Source of the DNA: Pseudomonadota bacterium
GTDB lineage: Bacteria > Myxococcota_A > UBA796 > UBA9615
Direction: 5' to 3'
DNA length: 64,000 nt
Assembly: GCA_024229515.1 (NCBI GenBank)
Contig: JAAESI010000029.1
Location: forward strand, 41,505 to 105,504
The notes under the pieces are model-generated. The model worked only from the letters and a program-made list of their open reading frames with translations. It had not been told where the DNA came from and searched no databases. A program made the position numbers and the translations under genes. This document shows positions 17,415 through 26,434 of the stretch, piece by piece (position 1 is the stretch's first letter; the number at the start of each line of letters is the position of its first letter).

Positions 17415-18621
17415 GAAGAAAGCCCCGGTCCGAAGACCGGGGCTTTCAGGTGCACGATGCTTTGGGTCGCTCGCCGGTACTCGGTTGGCCTCGCGCCCCG
17501 GCTGGGGGCCCGCGCTTCAACCGCGCCGTGACGTCGCCTCTTCAGAGTCTCTCGGTGCGCCGCGCCCCGGAGGGTGCGTCGCGTCGGCAGCTCCCGACTT
17601 CAAAAGGTCTGCGCCACCTTCGCTCCCGTTCGGCCGAAGCCTCCCGCTCGCTCGTGTGATGCCACTCCCTCGGAGTCGAATCGGTTCTTCAGGGTGTAAC
17701 TGGCCCGGCTAGCGGCTCATCGGTTCGCCGCCCCGGCTTCGGTCTTCCCGCCTCTCGACGTGGACCCTTGCCGTTTTCGCCTAGACCCGTTCCCGGTCGC
17801 GAGATGCTTCCGGTGGGGTCAACCCTCGTGAACTTGATTCCTCCCTCGGAGCTCCAGGCCTTCTGCCCGGCCTGCCCGTCGCTGCGACCCGGAAGGGGGC
17901 CACTGCTCCTGCAGGCGTCTCTCATGAGGTTTGCTGCCCCTTCAGCGCTCAAGGTGAAAGCGTCCACCAATCGCGGCCTTACCTCAGCCGCTTCGTTCCG
18001 TCCTCGCCGTTTCTCACGACCTCGACGGCTTACTCCGCTTTCCACCGCCCCAGGGTCTCCCTGGGTGGCACTCGTGGGGTTTCGCTGTCCTTCAAGGCTC
18101 CTCCCGCTCCGCTCTGGGCTCCGCCGTCTCCGGCCTTGCCATCCCCTCTCGACCTTCCAGCTGCGCCTGTCCGCCTTTCCGCGGGCTCCCGGTCCGAAGA
18201 CCGTTCACTTTCGACGTAGCCAGGGCCCTCAGGGTCTTCCCTGCGGTGCGACCGTTCCCGCCAACTTCTGGTTTCCCATCCGCCGGGGGCCGTCACCCTC
18301 CTGGACTTTCTCTTTGGAACCTCGCTTCCGCTGTCACCCGAAGGTGGCACCGGCCGTCCGGTTCCCGTCACGTTCCGACTTGTCAATGAGCAGCCCGGCA
18401 GCGCCGTGCAGGGAGAAACTAGACCGCCCCCCCAAACGCTGCAAGGGGCTCCAGTCGCGGTTTTCCACAGGCGTGGAAAACCCGAACGTTCCCGAGGGGT
18501 TGGAACGGCAATTCGTTTCACTTTCTGTGGAGGTCCCGAGGACTCGTTGCAGAAGCGTGATGGTCGGGGAACGATTGCATCCAGCAAGGACTTCAAGTTG
18601 CAGTCAACTGCCTGAAATCAC
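17415..18621 (-). ncRNA. Copy 1 of a 1.2-kb non-coding element; candidate large structured RNA
   Basis: This stretch has no believable gene but aligns along its whole length with 56836-58046 on the other strand. Exact shared blocks include 28 nt at 18366-18393 (57065-57092), 28 nt at 18426-18453 (57003-57030) and 42 nt at 17990-18031 (57424-57465). Between blocks the copies differ by substitutions and indels that are not multiples of three, so a shared protein is excluded. Both copies end in the same kind of UUCG-loop terminator. Element lengths are nearly equal (about 1207 and 1211 nt). The 5' edge, GTGATTTCAGGCAGTTGAC, begins on the last base of the SDR stop codon, so this copy may be transcribed as the SDR 3' region. 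I do not recognise a known RNA family. Confidence 0.7.
17419..17446 (-). terminator. UUCG-loop terminator ending ncRNA copy 1
   Basis: On the minus strand: 12-bp stem AAAGCCCCGGTC / GACCGGGGCTTT closed by a TTCG tetraloop, followed by TCTTCGTTC. The hairpin is symmetrical, so it could also stop the convergent Sel1 gene. The homologous hairpin at 58013-58042 keeps the stem with different, compensated base pairs. Confidence 0.85.
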
Positions 18622-19385
18622 TACCTCATAACCGTACCGCCATCCACGGGGATGGCCTGGCCGTGAATGCCCCTGGAGGCCTCGCCGCAGAGCGTGCCGA
18701 TCAGCGCCGCCACCTCCTCGGCTTCGACCATCCGACCCTGTGGAGAGGCGCCTTCCAGGGTCGCGCGCGCGTGGTCTGCAGAACGGCCGGTGGACTGGGC
18801 GATGCGATCGATGGCCTCGCGGGCCATGTCGGTCTCGACCCAGCCGGGGCAGACCGCGTTGATCGTCACGCCGGTGCGGGCGTACTCCATCGCGAGCGCG
18901 CGCACGAGGCCGATGACCGCGTGCTTGCTGGCGCAGTAAGCGGACGTGTAGGCCTGACCCGTCAAACCGGCGAGGCTCGAGACGTTGACCACGCGGCCCC
19001 AGCCGGCCTTCGCCATCGCCGGCACGAACGCCCGACACATCGCCATCGTGCCGTGCACGTTGATCTGCTGGATGCGGTCCCACACCTCGTCCGTGGTGCG
19101 GTGCAGGGGCGCCCCCACGGCGATGCCGGCGTTGTTGATGAGGCAGTCGATGTGGCCCGCGCGCTCCTGGACTTCGGCGATGGCGGACGCGGTCTGGGCG
19201 CGGTCGGCGAGGTCCATGCGCACGGCGAGGCCCTCGGTCTGGGCGGCGACCGCCTCGAGGGCTTCGACGGTGCGGCCGGTGACCACGACGCGCGCCCCCA
19301 GGGACGCCAGGTGCAGGGCGGTGGCGCGACCGATGCCGCGGCTTCCGCCGGTGATGAGGACGGTGCGGCCGGACAGATCGGACAC
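18621..19385 (-). CDS. Short-chain dehydrogenase/reductase
   Basis: The 254 residues show a complete classical SDR: cofactor motif TGGSRGIG (12-19), NNAG (84-87), and catalytic Ser137, Tyr150 and Lys154. The closest-looking subgroups are 3-oxoacyl-[ACP]/acetoacetyl-CoA reductases and 3-hydroxyacyl dehydrogenases, acting on beta-keto/hydroxy thioesters with NAD(P)H. The start is GTG preceded by a GGAG box. It is divergent from the ATP-grasp gene. Its stop codon abuts the 5' edge of the 1.2-kb non-coding element, leaving no normal 3' region. Confidence 0.9.
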   Translation of the reverse strand: MSDLSGRTVLITGGSRGIGRATALHLASLGARVVVTGRTVEALEAVAAQTEGLAVRMDLADRAQTASAIAEVQERAGHIDCLINNAGIAVGAPLHRTTDEVWDRIQQINVHGTMAMCRAFVPAMAKAGWGRVVNVSSLAGLTGQAYTSAYCASKHAVIGLVRALAMEYARTGVTINAVCPGWVETDMAREAIDRIAQSTGRSADHARATLEGASPQGRMVEAEEVAALIGTLCGEASRGIHGQAIPVDGGTVMR

Positions 19386-19547
19386 GGGACTCTCCTAGGA
19401 GAAGGGAGCGGGTTCGTCGGCGACGGAGCCGTCGCCGGGGGCGGGGGGCGGGATGTGACCGCGGGAATCGAGGACGGGGATGGTGTGCTGCTGGGCCAAC
19501 GTCAACTCCCGTTCGTTCCGGATCGAGGCCTATTACCATCTGGGCGA

Positions 19548-20477
19548 ATGGACCGCACACGCGAGTGTTTGCTGCTGCTGATGCGGCCGTACGAGGGGGC
19601 GCCCCGGGCGCCGGGGTCGTACCCGTTCGGGCGGGCGATGCAGGCGCTCGCGGACGAGGGTCTGCGGGTCGTCGTGGGGCACGAGGTGCAGGACGGGCGG
19701 GCGACCGGGTGGGCGCTGCAGAAGGACGCCTGGGTCCGGGTCGAGGGCGTGCCGATCGCGGCGGTGCACGACCGCCTCGCGGGGGAGCCGTGGGCGGCGC
19801 TGCGGACCCGACTGCTGGCCGAGATCCCCGCGGGGGTGCCGGTGGCGAACCCCGAGGCGGTGCGCGCGATCTGCCGGGACAAGCTCGCGACCCATCGATT
19901 CCTGGAGGCTGCAGGCGTGCCCCTGCCGGCGATCACGACCGACCCCGCGGTGCACGCTGACTGGGGCGCCGGCTACCTGAAACGCCGGCTGGGCTCCAAG
20001 GGCGAAGGCGTCTGGAGGGTCGGTCCCGGCGACGATCTGGGCGCGGGGGACTTCGTGCAGAAGGCGATCGATCCGGAGCCCGGGGAGGCGCGCGTCGCCC
20101 TCCGGCTGCTGGCGCAGCGGCTTCCGGACCGGACGTGGCGTCTGAACCCGGCGGTGGCGCGGATCGCGGCCGCGGGGGCTGATGTCGTCAACGTGCACTC
20201 GGGGGCGCGGGCCGCCCGGGCGGCTGCCGTCTGCGACGTCGGCGAACTGAACGCGCTGGCGGCCCGCACGACCGCGGCGTTCACGGATCCGCATGCGGTG
20301 GAGCTGGGGCTGGACTTTGTGCTCGACGCTGAACGGCGGCCGTGGCTGATCGAGGTCAACTCCGTGCCCCGGGGCCGCCTCGGCGCGCTCGCGAAGCTGG
20401 ACCCCGACGCGTTCGACCAGGCCCACGTGGACGCCTGCGCCCGACCGCTGCGAACCCTGGCGGCGTGGGCCGGCTAG
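19548..20477 (+). CDS. ATP-grasp (RimK/YheC-like) ligase
   Basis: A 309-residue protein with ATP-grasp signatures: a substrate-side N-terminal domain (PGSYPFGRAMQALADEGLRVVVG), the central AICRDKLATHRFLEAAGVPLPAI, KRRLGSKGEGVWRV (phosphate loop region) and the C-terminal metal/ATP site LIEVNSVPRGRL. Such enzymes form amide bonds through an acyl-phosphate, for example in peptide or cofactor tagging. No SAM or carrier-protein partner is adjacent. The next gene (NRDE) starts 12 bp later on the same strand, so they are probably co-transcribed. Confidence 0.78.
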   Translation: MDRTRECLLLLMRPYEGAPRAPGSYPFGRAMQALADEGLRVVVGHEVQDGRATGWALQKDAWVRVEGVPIAAVHDRLAGEPWAALRTRLLAEIPAGVPVANPEAVRAICRDKLATHRFLEAAGVPLPAITTDPAVHADWGAGYLKRRLGSKGEGVWRVGPGDDLGAGDFVQKAIDPEPGEARVALRLLAQRLPDRTWRLNPAVARIAAAGADVVNVHSGARAARAAAVCDVGELNALAARTTAAFTDPHAVELGLDFVLDAERRPWLIEVNSVPRGRLGALAKLDPDAFDQAHVDACARPLRTLAAWAG

Positions 20478-20489
20478 GCTCCCCGACGC

Positions 20490-21233
20490 ATGTGCACCCT
20501 CCTCGTCGCCCACCGGCACTACGTCGATCGCCCCCTCGTGGTCGCGGCCAACCGGGATGAACAGCTCGACCGCGCCTCCGGCCGGCCGCGGGCGTGGACC
20601 GATCGGCCGATCCGGCTCTTCGCGCCCGAGGACCTGCGCGCCGGGGGCACCTGGCTGGGGCTGAACGCGGCCGGGGTCTTCGCCGGACTCACCAACCGCT
20701 TCGCCGGGGCCGCCAGCCCCGGGGGGATCTCGCCGGATCGGCGCTCCCGGGGGGCGATCGTGCTCGACGCGCTCGACCAGCCCAGCGCCCGGGCAGCCTT
20801 CGATCGGCTCGGCACGATCTCGGGCGAGCTGCACAACCCCTTCCACCTCGTCATCGCCGACGGCACCGATGCGTTCCTCGTCTGGAGCGACGGTTGGCTG
20901 CTCCACACCGCCGAGCTGCCCCCAGGACTGCACGCGATCACCGAGCGGAGCTTCGACGCCGCCCCCTCCGGTCGCGAGGATGCGCTGCAAGGCTGGGCAC
21001 CGACCCTCGACGAGCTCAAGCCGGCCCTCGCGGTGCACCGCGACACCCCCATGAGCAGCACCTGCGTGCACGCCGAGTCGTTCAACTACGGCACGAAGTC
21101 AGCGACCTGGATCGAGTACGACGAAGAGGGCCCGGCCCGCTTCCAGTTCACCGACGGTCCGTCCTGCACCACGCCGTGGGAGGACTTGAGCGATCAGCTG
21201 CGGGCGAGCCTGCGCCAGACGGTGACGTCGTAG
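20490..21233 (+). CDS. NRDE family (TANGO2-like) protein
   Basis: The N-terminus MCTLLVAHRHYVDRPLVVAANRDEQLDR carries the Asn-Arg-Asp-Glu motif (residues 21-24) that names the family, after the conserved Cys2 that may act as an N-terminal nucleophile once Met is removed. Length (247) is normal. Eukaryotic TANGO2 is linked to lipid/heme and secretory homeostasis; the bacterial role is undefined. The gene follows the ATP-grasp ligase closely. Its last 40 bp overlap the 3' end of the convergent methyltransferase gene. Confidence 0.88.
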   Translation: MCTLLVAHRHYVDRPLVVAANRDEQLDRASGRPRAWTDRPIRLFAPEDLRAGGTWLGLNAAGVFAGLTNRFAGAASPGGISPDRRSRGAIVLDALDQPSARAAFDRLGTISGELHNPFHLVIADGTDAFLVWSDGWLLHTAELPPGLHAITERSFDAAPSGREDALQGWAPTLDELKPALAVHRDTPMSSTCVHAESFNYGTKSATWIEYDEEGPARFQFTDGPSCTTPWEDLSDQLRASLRQTVTS

Positions 21234-21823
21234 CCCATCGCGTAGTCGCGATCCCGCCGCACCAACTCCGACGCCCCCAGGTAGCGACGCACCAGGTCTT
21301 TGCTGAAGGGCTGGGTCTTCGTCTCCGGGGCGCGTCCCCCGCGCAGGATCGTCTTGATCAGCCGGTTCGTCTTGGGATGGTGCCGCCACGGCCCGGCCAC
21401 CAGGAGCGTGCCGCCGTCGGCGCAGACCCGCTCGGCCTCCCGCAGCAGGGGCCCCGGCTGAGCCGCGAGGTGGACCACCGAGGCGAGGATGACGACGTCG
21501 AAGGTGCCCTCGGCGAAGGGGAGCCGGCGGCCGTCCGCCTGCACCACGGGGATGGCGAGGCCGCGGTCCATCGCGTAGTCACGAAGCCGCGCCAGGTGCT
21601 CGAACCCGACCTCGACGGCGGTGACGTTGTGCCCCGCCTCGGCCAGGGGCACCGCGATGCCTCCGCTGCCTGCGCCGATCTCCAGGACACGCCCCGAGGG
21701 CGACGGGAGCGCCGCCTTCAAGAGCGCGACGCGGGCGCCGTGGAAGACCCGTTCAGCCTGGCTCCCGCCCTGCAGCGCGGCGAAGTAGTCGGCAGGGTCG
21801 AGTTGGGCCGGTTCCAGGCTCAC
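21194..21823 (-). CDS. Class I SAM-dependent methyltransferase
   Basis: Rossmann-fold methyltransferase with motif I VLEIGAGSGGIAVPLAEAG (about 45-63), an acidic end of strand 2 (VTAVEVGFEHL), motif with VQADGRRLPFAEGTFDVVILASVVHL, and a late GGTLLVAGPW strand. The GTG at 21823 forms a GTGA overlap with the upstream lipoprotein stop and is preferred; an ATG at 21844 would sit 25 bp inside that gene. It is the last gene of the minus-strand operon that starts with the UbiB-type kinase. Substrate unknown. Confidence 0.85.
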   Translation of the reverse strand: MSLEPAQLDPADYFAALQGGSQAERVFHGARVALLKAALPSPSGRVLEIGAGSGGIAVPLAEAGHNVTAVEVGFEHLARLRDYAMDRGLAIPVVQADGRRLPFAEGTFDVVILASVVHLAAQPGPLLREAERVCADGGTLLVAGPWRHHPKTNRLIKTILRGGRAPETKTQPFSKDLVRRYLGASELVRRDRDYAMGYDVTVWRRLARS

Positions 21824-22770
21824 GGGGCCGCCCCTGGGGGCCATTTCGAGGGAGGCAGCTTCAGCTCCTCACGAATCGTCTCCTGCCCCTCGTGGTTCTC
21901 CTCCCAGTAGGTGCGCCGCTGCGCCGCGAGCAGCTCGCCGCGCTCCCCGTCGTCACGCTCCCACGCGATCAGCCGATGGGGCGGCGCCGTCTCAACGAAG
22001 TAGCGATGGGCCGGGCCCCCGGTCGGCTTCGCCTCCCAGCGCTCCACCTCGAACGTGCCCGCCGGGACCGTCGCCGATTCCGGGGCCGCGGACCGCGTGA
22101 TCGCCGCCGTACTCCAGGCCGTCGGCGCGTGGGTCAGGCGTCCGTCGAGCAGGCGAGGGAGCCACGGGACCTCGATCGACCCGCCGGGAGCGACGAGCTC
22201 GCCGGCCACGCCCCGCACCAGCAGCGGCATCGCGTCCGCCGTCACGCCCCGCTTGGGGACCTCGCCGCCGGTGTGGTCGTCGCCCTCGCCGTCGAAGTAG
22301 CTGTGGAAGCTGCGCTCCCAGGAGCGGGGGTCGATCGCCCACTGCTCCCACGCGTGCCCGCACCACTCCTGCAGCGACATCGTGATCTTCGTCGGGAGAC
22401 CGCGCCCCACCCGTCCGTCCAGCGGCACGAACGTGCTCGTCATCGCGTTGTAGTCGTAGATCCCGGTCTGGAAGTCGCGCACGTCGTTGAGCTTGATGAC
22501 CGGGTACTCGTCGGGGTGCCCGCCGTCGGACTTGAGCCGCTGCCCCGCGGTGAACGTCTCCGTCACCGTGATCAGCACCGCCTCGCCCGCACGGTTCTCG
22601 CCGTAGCGCGGCTGCACGAAGGTGTAGGTGGCGATCTCCGCCTGCCCGTCGCCCCAGTGATCCCAGAAGCCCGCGGGCGCCTGCGACTTCGCCTGCGGGG
22701 CCGCCGCCTGCGATTGGCAGGCCAGGAGCGCGACCGCGGCCGCGACACCGAGGATCGAAGTCCGGGTCAT
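21820..22770 (-). CDS. Lipoprotein, unknown function
   Basis: 316 residues with the lipobox VALLAC (Cys18). The mature part contains AEIATYTFVQPRYGENRAGEAVLITVTETF and a later VERWEAKPTGGPAHRYFVETAPPHRLIAWE, a beta-rich pattern like DUF3108/LolA-type lipid-binding lipoproteins, but I cannot assign it with confidence. Its ATG overlaps the stop of the cytochrome gene (ATGA) and its own stop overlaps the methyltransferase GTG. This places it in the middle of a tightly coupled five-gene operon. Confidence 0.75.
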   Translation of the reverse strand: MTRTSILGVAAAVALLACQSQAAAPQAKSQAPAGFWDHWGDGQAEIATYTFVQPRYGENRAGEAVLITVTETFTAGQRLKSDGGHPDEYPVIKLNDVRDFQTGIYDYNAMTSTFVPLDGRVGRGLPTKITMSLQEWCGHAWEQWAIDPRSWERSFHSYFDGEGDDHTGGEVPKRGVTADAMPLLVRGVAGELVAPGGSIEVPWLPRLLDGRLTHAPTAWSTAAITRSAAPESATVPAGTFEVERWEAKPTGGPAHRYFVETAPPHRLIAWERDDGERGELLAAQRRTYWEENHEGQETIREELKLPPSKWPPGAAP

Positions 22771-24926
22771 TCGATCTGTCCGAGGAAGGCGGCCAGGGCC
22801 GCGAGTTCGGCTTCGTCCAGGTGGCTGGTGCCGCCGTGGAGGTCGTCGACGTTGGCGTCCAACACGTCCCGCAGCGTCGCAGCGGAGCCGTCGTGGAGGT
22901 ACGGGGGGGTCGACCAGACGCCTCGGAGGGTGGGGGTGTCGAGTCCCGGGAGGCCACCCCCGAGCCGCCCGCCGCTGCCGTCCGTGAGGGTGCCGACGTC
23001 GTGCAGCAGCGGCTCGGCGGGGGCCAGCCACTGGCTGTCGGTGTACTCGGGGAGCAGGTGGCAGGTGGCGCAGGCGGCCGCGGCGGTGTTGAAGATGGCG
23101 CGCCCCGCCTCCGCCTCCTCGGTCAGCCCGCCGCCGTTGGTGCGGAACGGCGACTTCGGGAACGCATCCAGGCTCTCGACGTACGCCGCGAGGGCGTCCA
23201 GGTCTTCGGACAGGCCGGCCTTGGGGGGCCCCAGCGTGTCCGACGTCGCCGCGAAGTCCTCGTCGGTCAGCAGGCCGGTGCCCCGCATGCCGCCGCGGAT
23301 GTCGTTCTCGAAGTCCTGCACCTCGTCGAAGTTCGCGCTCCAGTGGATCGGCCCCTGGAGCGTGCCGCCGCGACCGTGCAGGTCGATGGTGTTGCGCAGC
23401 CCCTCACCCCGGTCGGTGAAGTCCCAGGTCTGGCCGTCGGCGGCCCCCTCGAGGTGGCAGGAGCCGCAGCTCAGGTAGCCGTCGCGGGCGATGCGGGGAT
23501 CGGCGGCGCGGTGGAAGAGCTGCTTGCCCCGGAGGATGTCGGGATCCAGTTCCTCGACGCCGGCGGGGCGCAGGTCCAGTCGAGCCGCTTCGACGCCCGC
23601 GCCGGGCGTCTCCAGGTCGAAGATCACGAGCTCGCGGGAGTAGGACGCGACGACCCACAGCTCCGTACCGTCGGGCGAGACGAGCACCCCGTCGACGCCG
23701 TTGCCGATGCCCTGGAACGAGCCTGCCGTCTCGAACGTGTAGGCGTCGAGCACGTCGACCGCCTCCATGCCCAGCATCGCCACGTACACCCAGTCTCCCC
23801 GGGGCGAGAACGCGACGTCGCTGGCGAAGTCCCGGTTGTCGAAGACCTTGCGCACGCCCTCGGTTCCGTCGATCGACGCCTGGCTGAGCACCGCCCGCGC
23901 CGTGGTCTCGTGGGTCAGGTCGAGCCCGTCCCGGAAGGCCCCCCGCAGGATGTTGGCCTGCAGCGAGGGGAGCGCCACGGTGCGTCCGTCCGGCGACGGC
24001 ACGAGCCCCACGTAGTTGGGCACGCCGCGGGTGGTGGTGTCGCTGTCGGGGCCGGGGTCCACCGCCAGGGTGTGGGTCGGCAGCACGTCCCCGTCCGGCC
24101 CGGAGGCGTTGACCGCCCACCAGGTGCCGCCGCCGGGGAGGCTGCGGAAGCGGGAGACGAGGTAGTCCGAGCCCAGGCGGGCGAGCCCCCGGCTGTCGGG
24201 GAACTGCTCGCGGTCGAACCACTGCATCGCGACCACCGGCGACAGCGTCCAATGGCTGAGCCCGCCGGCGCCTCCGTGGGCCACGCCGATCTCGTCGCCA
24301 GACGCGTTCAGGACCGCCGCGCGGGCCGGCCAGCCGTACTCGGTGAGGGCCACGTCGGCGAGGCGGGCGTCTCCCTCCCAGACCTGGAAGGCGTTCCCCT
24401 CGTCGCACGCCACGACCCAGCGGCCAACGTTCGAGGCGGTGGCCACGGTGCGGGGATCGTCGCAGACGTCGCGCCACTGGACGGTGCGATCGGCCGGGTC
24501 GATCACGGCCACGGCGGCGAAGTCCGGGAGCGCGACGTAGACCTCGGTCCAGTCCGCGTTGGCGGCGATCCGCTTGGCCGTCGAGGGGGCGTCGGGGGCC
24601 AGCGGCCAGACGACGTCGGCGCGCACCCCGGCGCTGTCGGTCTCGCCCTCGGCGTTCGTCACCGTCAGCACGACCGTGTAGTGGCCGGACGCGGTCCAGG
24701 CGTGAGACGGGGCGACGCCGGCGCCCTCCTCTCCGTCGCCGAAGTCCCAGTTGTAGGTCGAGGCGAGCTCGCTGCCGCCGCCGTCGAACTGGGCGGTTTC
24801 TCCGACCTCCACCAGCATCGGGAGCCCGGCGTCGGCCAGCGGCGGCCCCTCGCCCGGGTCGGGCTGCTGATCGGGGCAGCCGACCAGCAGCGCCCCCAAC
24901 AGGACCGGGACCAGCGCACGCCTCAT
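22767..24926 (-). CDS. Lipoprotein with PKD domain, beta-propeller and di-heme cytochrome c domain
   Basis: A 719-residue lipoprotein (LLVGC, Cys17). Order: PKD-like Ig domain (about 30-105, YNWDFGDGEEGAG), a YVTN-type seven-bladed propeller (about 115-460), then a CCP/MauG-like cytochrome domain with two heme sites, CGSCH (487-491) and CATCH (619-623), and the conserved TPTLRGVWSTPPYLHDGSAATL segment (about 665-686). Such propeller-cytochrome fusions are taken to be periplasmic redox enzymes or electron shuttles. Start and stop both overlap neighbours by 4 bp (ATGA). The heme sites are certain; the reaction is unknown. Confidence 0.85.
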   Translation of the reverse strand: MRRALVPVLLGALLVGCPDQQPDPGEGPPLADAGLPMLVEVGETAQFDGGGSELASTYNWDFGDGEEGAGVAPSHAWTASGHYTVVLTVTNAEGETDSAGVRADVVWPLAPDAPSTAKRIAANADWTEVYVALPDFAAVAVIDPADRTVQWRDVCDDPRTVATASNVGRWVVACDEGNAFQVWEGDARLADVALTEYGWPARAAVLNASGDEIGVAHGGAGGLSHWTLSPVVAMQWFDREQFPDSRGLARLGSDYLVSRFRSLPGGGTWWAVNASGPDGDVLPTHTLAVDPGPDSDTTTRGVPNYVGLVPSPDGRTVALPSLQANILRGAFRDGLDLTHETTARAVLSQASIDGTEGVRKVFDNRDFASDVAFSPRGDWVYVAMLGMEAVDVLDAYTFETAGSFQGIGNGVDGVLVSPDGTELWVVASYSRELVIFDLETPGAGVEAARLDLRPAGVEELDPDILRGKQLFHRAADPRIARDGYLSCGSCHLEGAADGQTWDFTDRGEGLRNTIDLHGRGGTLQGPIHWSANFDEVQDFENDIRGGMRGTGLLTDEDFAATSDTLGPPKAGLSEDLDALAAYVESLDAFPKSPFRTNGGGLTEEAEAGRAIFNTAAAACATCHLLPEYTDSQWLAPAEPLLHDVGTLTDGSGGRLGGGLPGLDTPTLRGVWSTPPYLHDGSAATLRDVLDANVDDLHGGTSHLDEAELAALAAFLGQIE

Positions 24927-26434
24927 TCGGCCAGCTCACGCCCGGTGGAGAAGCGGAAGGTCACCGGCGTCTCCACGGCGTTCCCCGAGAAGTCCTGGAT
25001 GCCTCCCGCGGCGATCTCCACCGCGTAGGTGGTGTCGGCGAACCAGCCGTCGGTCGGGGCGAAGCTCACGACGTTCTCCTGACCGGTAAACATCCCCTCG
25101 ACGGGGAAGCCAGCCGAGTCGGTGACGCGAAAGCTGCCTTCGAAGACCGTGCGGAACTCGACCATCTCGTCGAAGGAGACCCCCACGCGGCTCCCGAGGG
25201 GCACGAACGTGGCGCCATCGGCGGGGAAGTGCAGCTCAGCCGTCGGGGCGCGGCGGTCCGGCTCCTCGGTCCAGGGCACCACGGAGCTGGCCTCGTCGGG
25301 GACCGCCTCGTCGTCCACCGACAGCACGACGACGTTGCCGATCGGGGTGGCCGTGTCGAGGTCGCCCTCGAGGTCCGCGCGTCCGATCTCCAGCGGCGAC
25401 GAGGGGTCGCTGAAGTCGAACACGCTGGCGAAGTTGCTGTCGCCCACGAACATCGTGTCGTGGAGCCTGAACACGTAGCCGCCGTTGCCATCGGGGGTGT
25501 TGTATCCGCCAACCCGGGTCGGCGCGGTGGGATCGGTCAGGTCGTAGGCCGCGAACCCGCCGCCGTTCTCCTTGCGAGCGAACAGCGCGTACCGCCCGCC
25601 GGTGTTGGCGAAGTAGTACTCCTTGGGCACGCCGTCATCGTCGGTGACGTGGAACTCACCGCCCGGGATCGGCTGCGGTTCCGCGGGGTCCGACACGTCC
25701 AACAGCAACGTTCGCGAGCCTTCGGCGGCCGAGACCATGGCCACATCGCCGATCACGTGGACCGCGCCCACCCGCAGCGGGGGATCCGGGGTGTACTGGC
25801 TCAGCAGCGTCGGTTCGGCCGGGTTCGACGCGTCGATCACCCAGAAGCCGTTGTCGGCTCCCGAGACGAACACGTACGGCCCCTGCCAGAAGGTCGCCAA
25901 CGACACCCGCGCGTAGGCGTCCGGGTAGACGTAGCCGGGGAGGTTGATCTCGCTCACGAAGGCGGGCGCGGTGGGGTCGGTGATGTCCCAGAAGTGGGCG
26001 CCCCCGACGATGGCGTCTTCGTCGGGGTCGTAGGCGCCGTGGTAGTCGAACGCGGCGTAGGTCCGACCGTCGATGCGGGCGAACCCGGTGGTGTGGGACT
26101 CGCGCAAGTCGCTGTGGAACACCTCGCCCACCTTGATCGGGTCGCAAGGGTCGGCGAAGTCGAAGAAGGTCAGCCCGCCGGCGGACCACTCCGGGATCCA
26201 GGGCATCAGCAGGTATCCGTCGAACATCGTCACGAAGTTGTGGTGGTCGTTGTCGTCCTCGCCCCCGTCGAGGAACGCGCATTCGGTCCACAGATCGGCC
26301 GCGTCGAAGGTGGTGGCGGGGCCGCCGGGGCCGGTCAAGGTGCCCCAGGCGTCGGGCTCGGGGAGGGGCTCGGGGAGGTTGCTCGGGCAGCCGGCCAGCA
26401 GCGCGGCCCCAACGACCGCTCCCCGGAGCCTCAC
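24923..26434 (-). CDS. LVIVD-repeat propeller lipoprotein with C-terminal Big_5 domain
   Basis: The GTG at 26434 overlaps the kinase stop (GTGA) and starts the leader VRLRGAVVGAALLAGC, a good lipobox. The body (about 40-390) consists of LVIVD-type propeller repeats (FWDITDPTAPAFVSEINLPGY, FWVIDASNPAEPTLLSQY, LLLDVSDPAEPQPI, FDFSDPSSPLEIG). Residues about 405-500 form an SbsA-type Ig domain (PADGATFVPLGSRVGVSFDE...FSTG). Probably a surface or periplasmic binding protein; ligand unknown. The upstream open frame (to 26854) is a shadow of the kinase gene. Confidence 0.82.
   Translation of the reverse strand: MRLRGAVVGAALLAGCPSNLPEPLPEPDAWGTLTGPGGPATTFDAADLWTECAFLDGGEDDNDHHNFVTMFDGYLLMPWIPEWSAGGLTFFDFADPCDPIKVGEVFHSDLRESHTTGFARIDGRTYAAFDYHGAYDPDEDAIVGGAHFWDITDPTAPAFVSEINLPGYVYPDAYARVSLATFWQGPYVFVSGADNGFWVIDASNPAEPTLLSQYTPDPPLRVGAVHVIGDVAMVSAAEGSRTLLLDVSDPAEPQPIPGGEFHVTDDDGVPKEYYFANTGGRYALFARKENGGGFAAYDLTDPTAPTRVGGYNTPDGNGGYVFRLHDTMFVGDSNFASVFDFSDPSSPLEIGRADLEGDLDTATPIGNVVVLSVDDEAVPDEASSVVPWTEEPDRRAPTAELHFPADGATFVPLGSRVGVSFDEMVEFRTVFEGSFRVTDSAGFPVEGMFTGQENVVSFAPTDGWFADTTYAVEIAAGGIQDFSGNAVETPVTFRFSTGRELAE

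Noticed and set aside
17768..18631. Long open frame (287 codons, plus strand) across ncRNA copy 1
   Set aside because: It is antisense to the conserved element, the corresponding frame in copy 2 is broken and different, and the composition (Pro/Arg/Ser) is that of GC-rich shadow frames.
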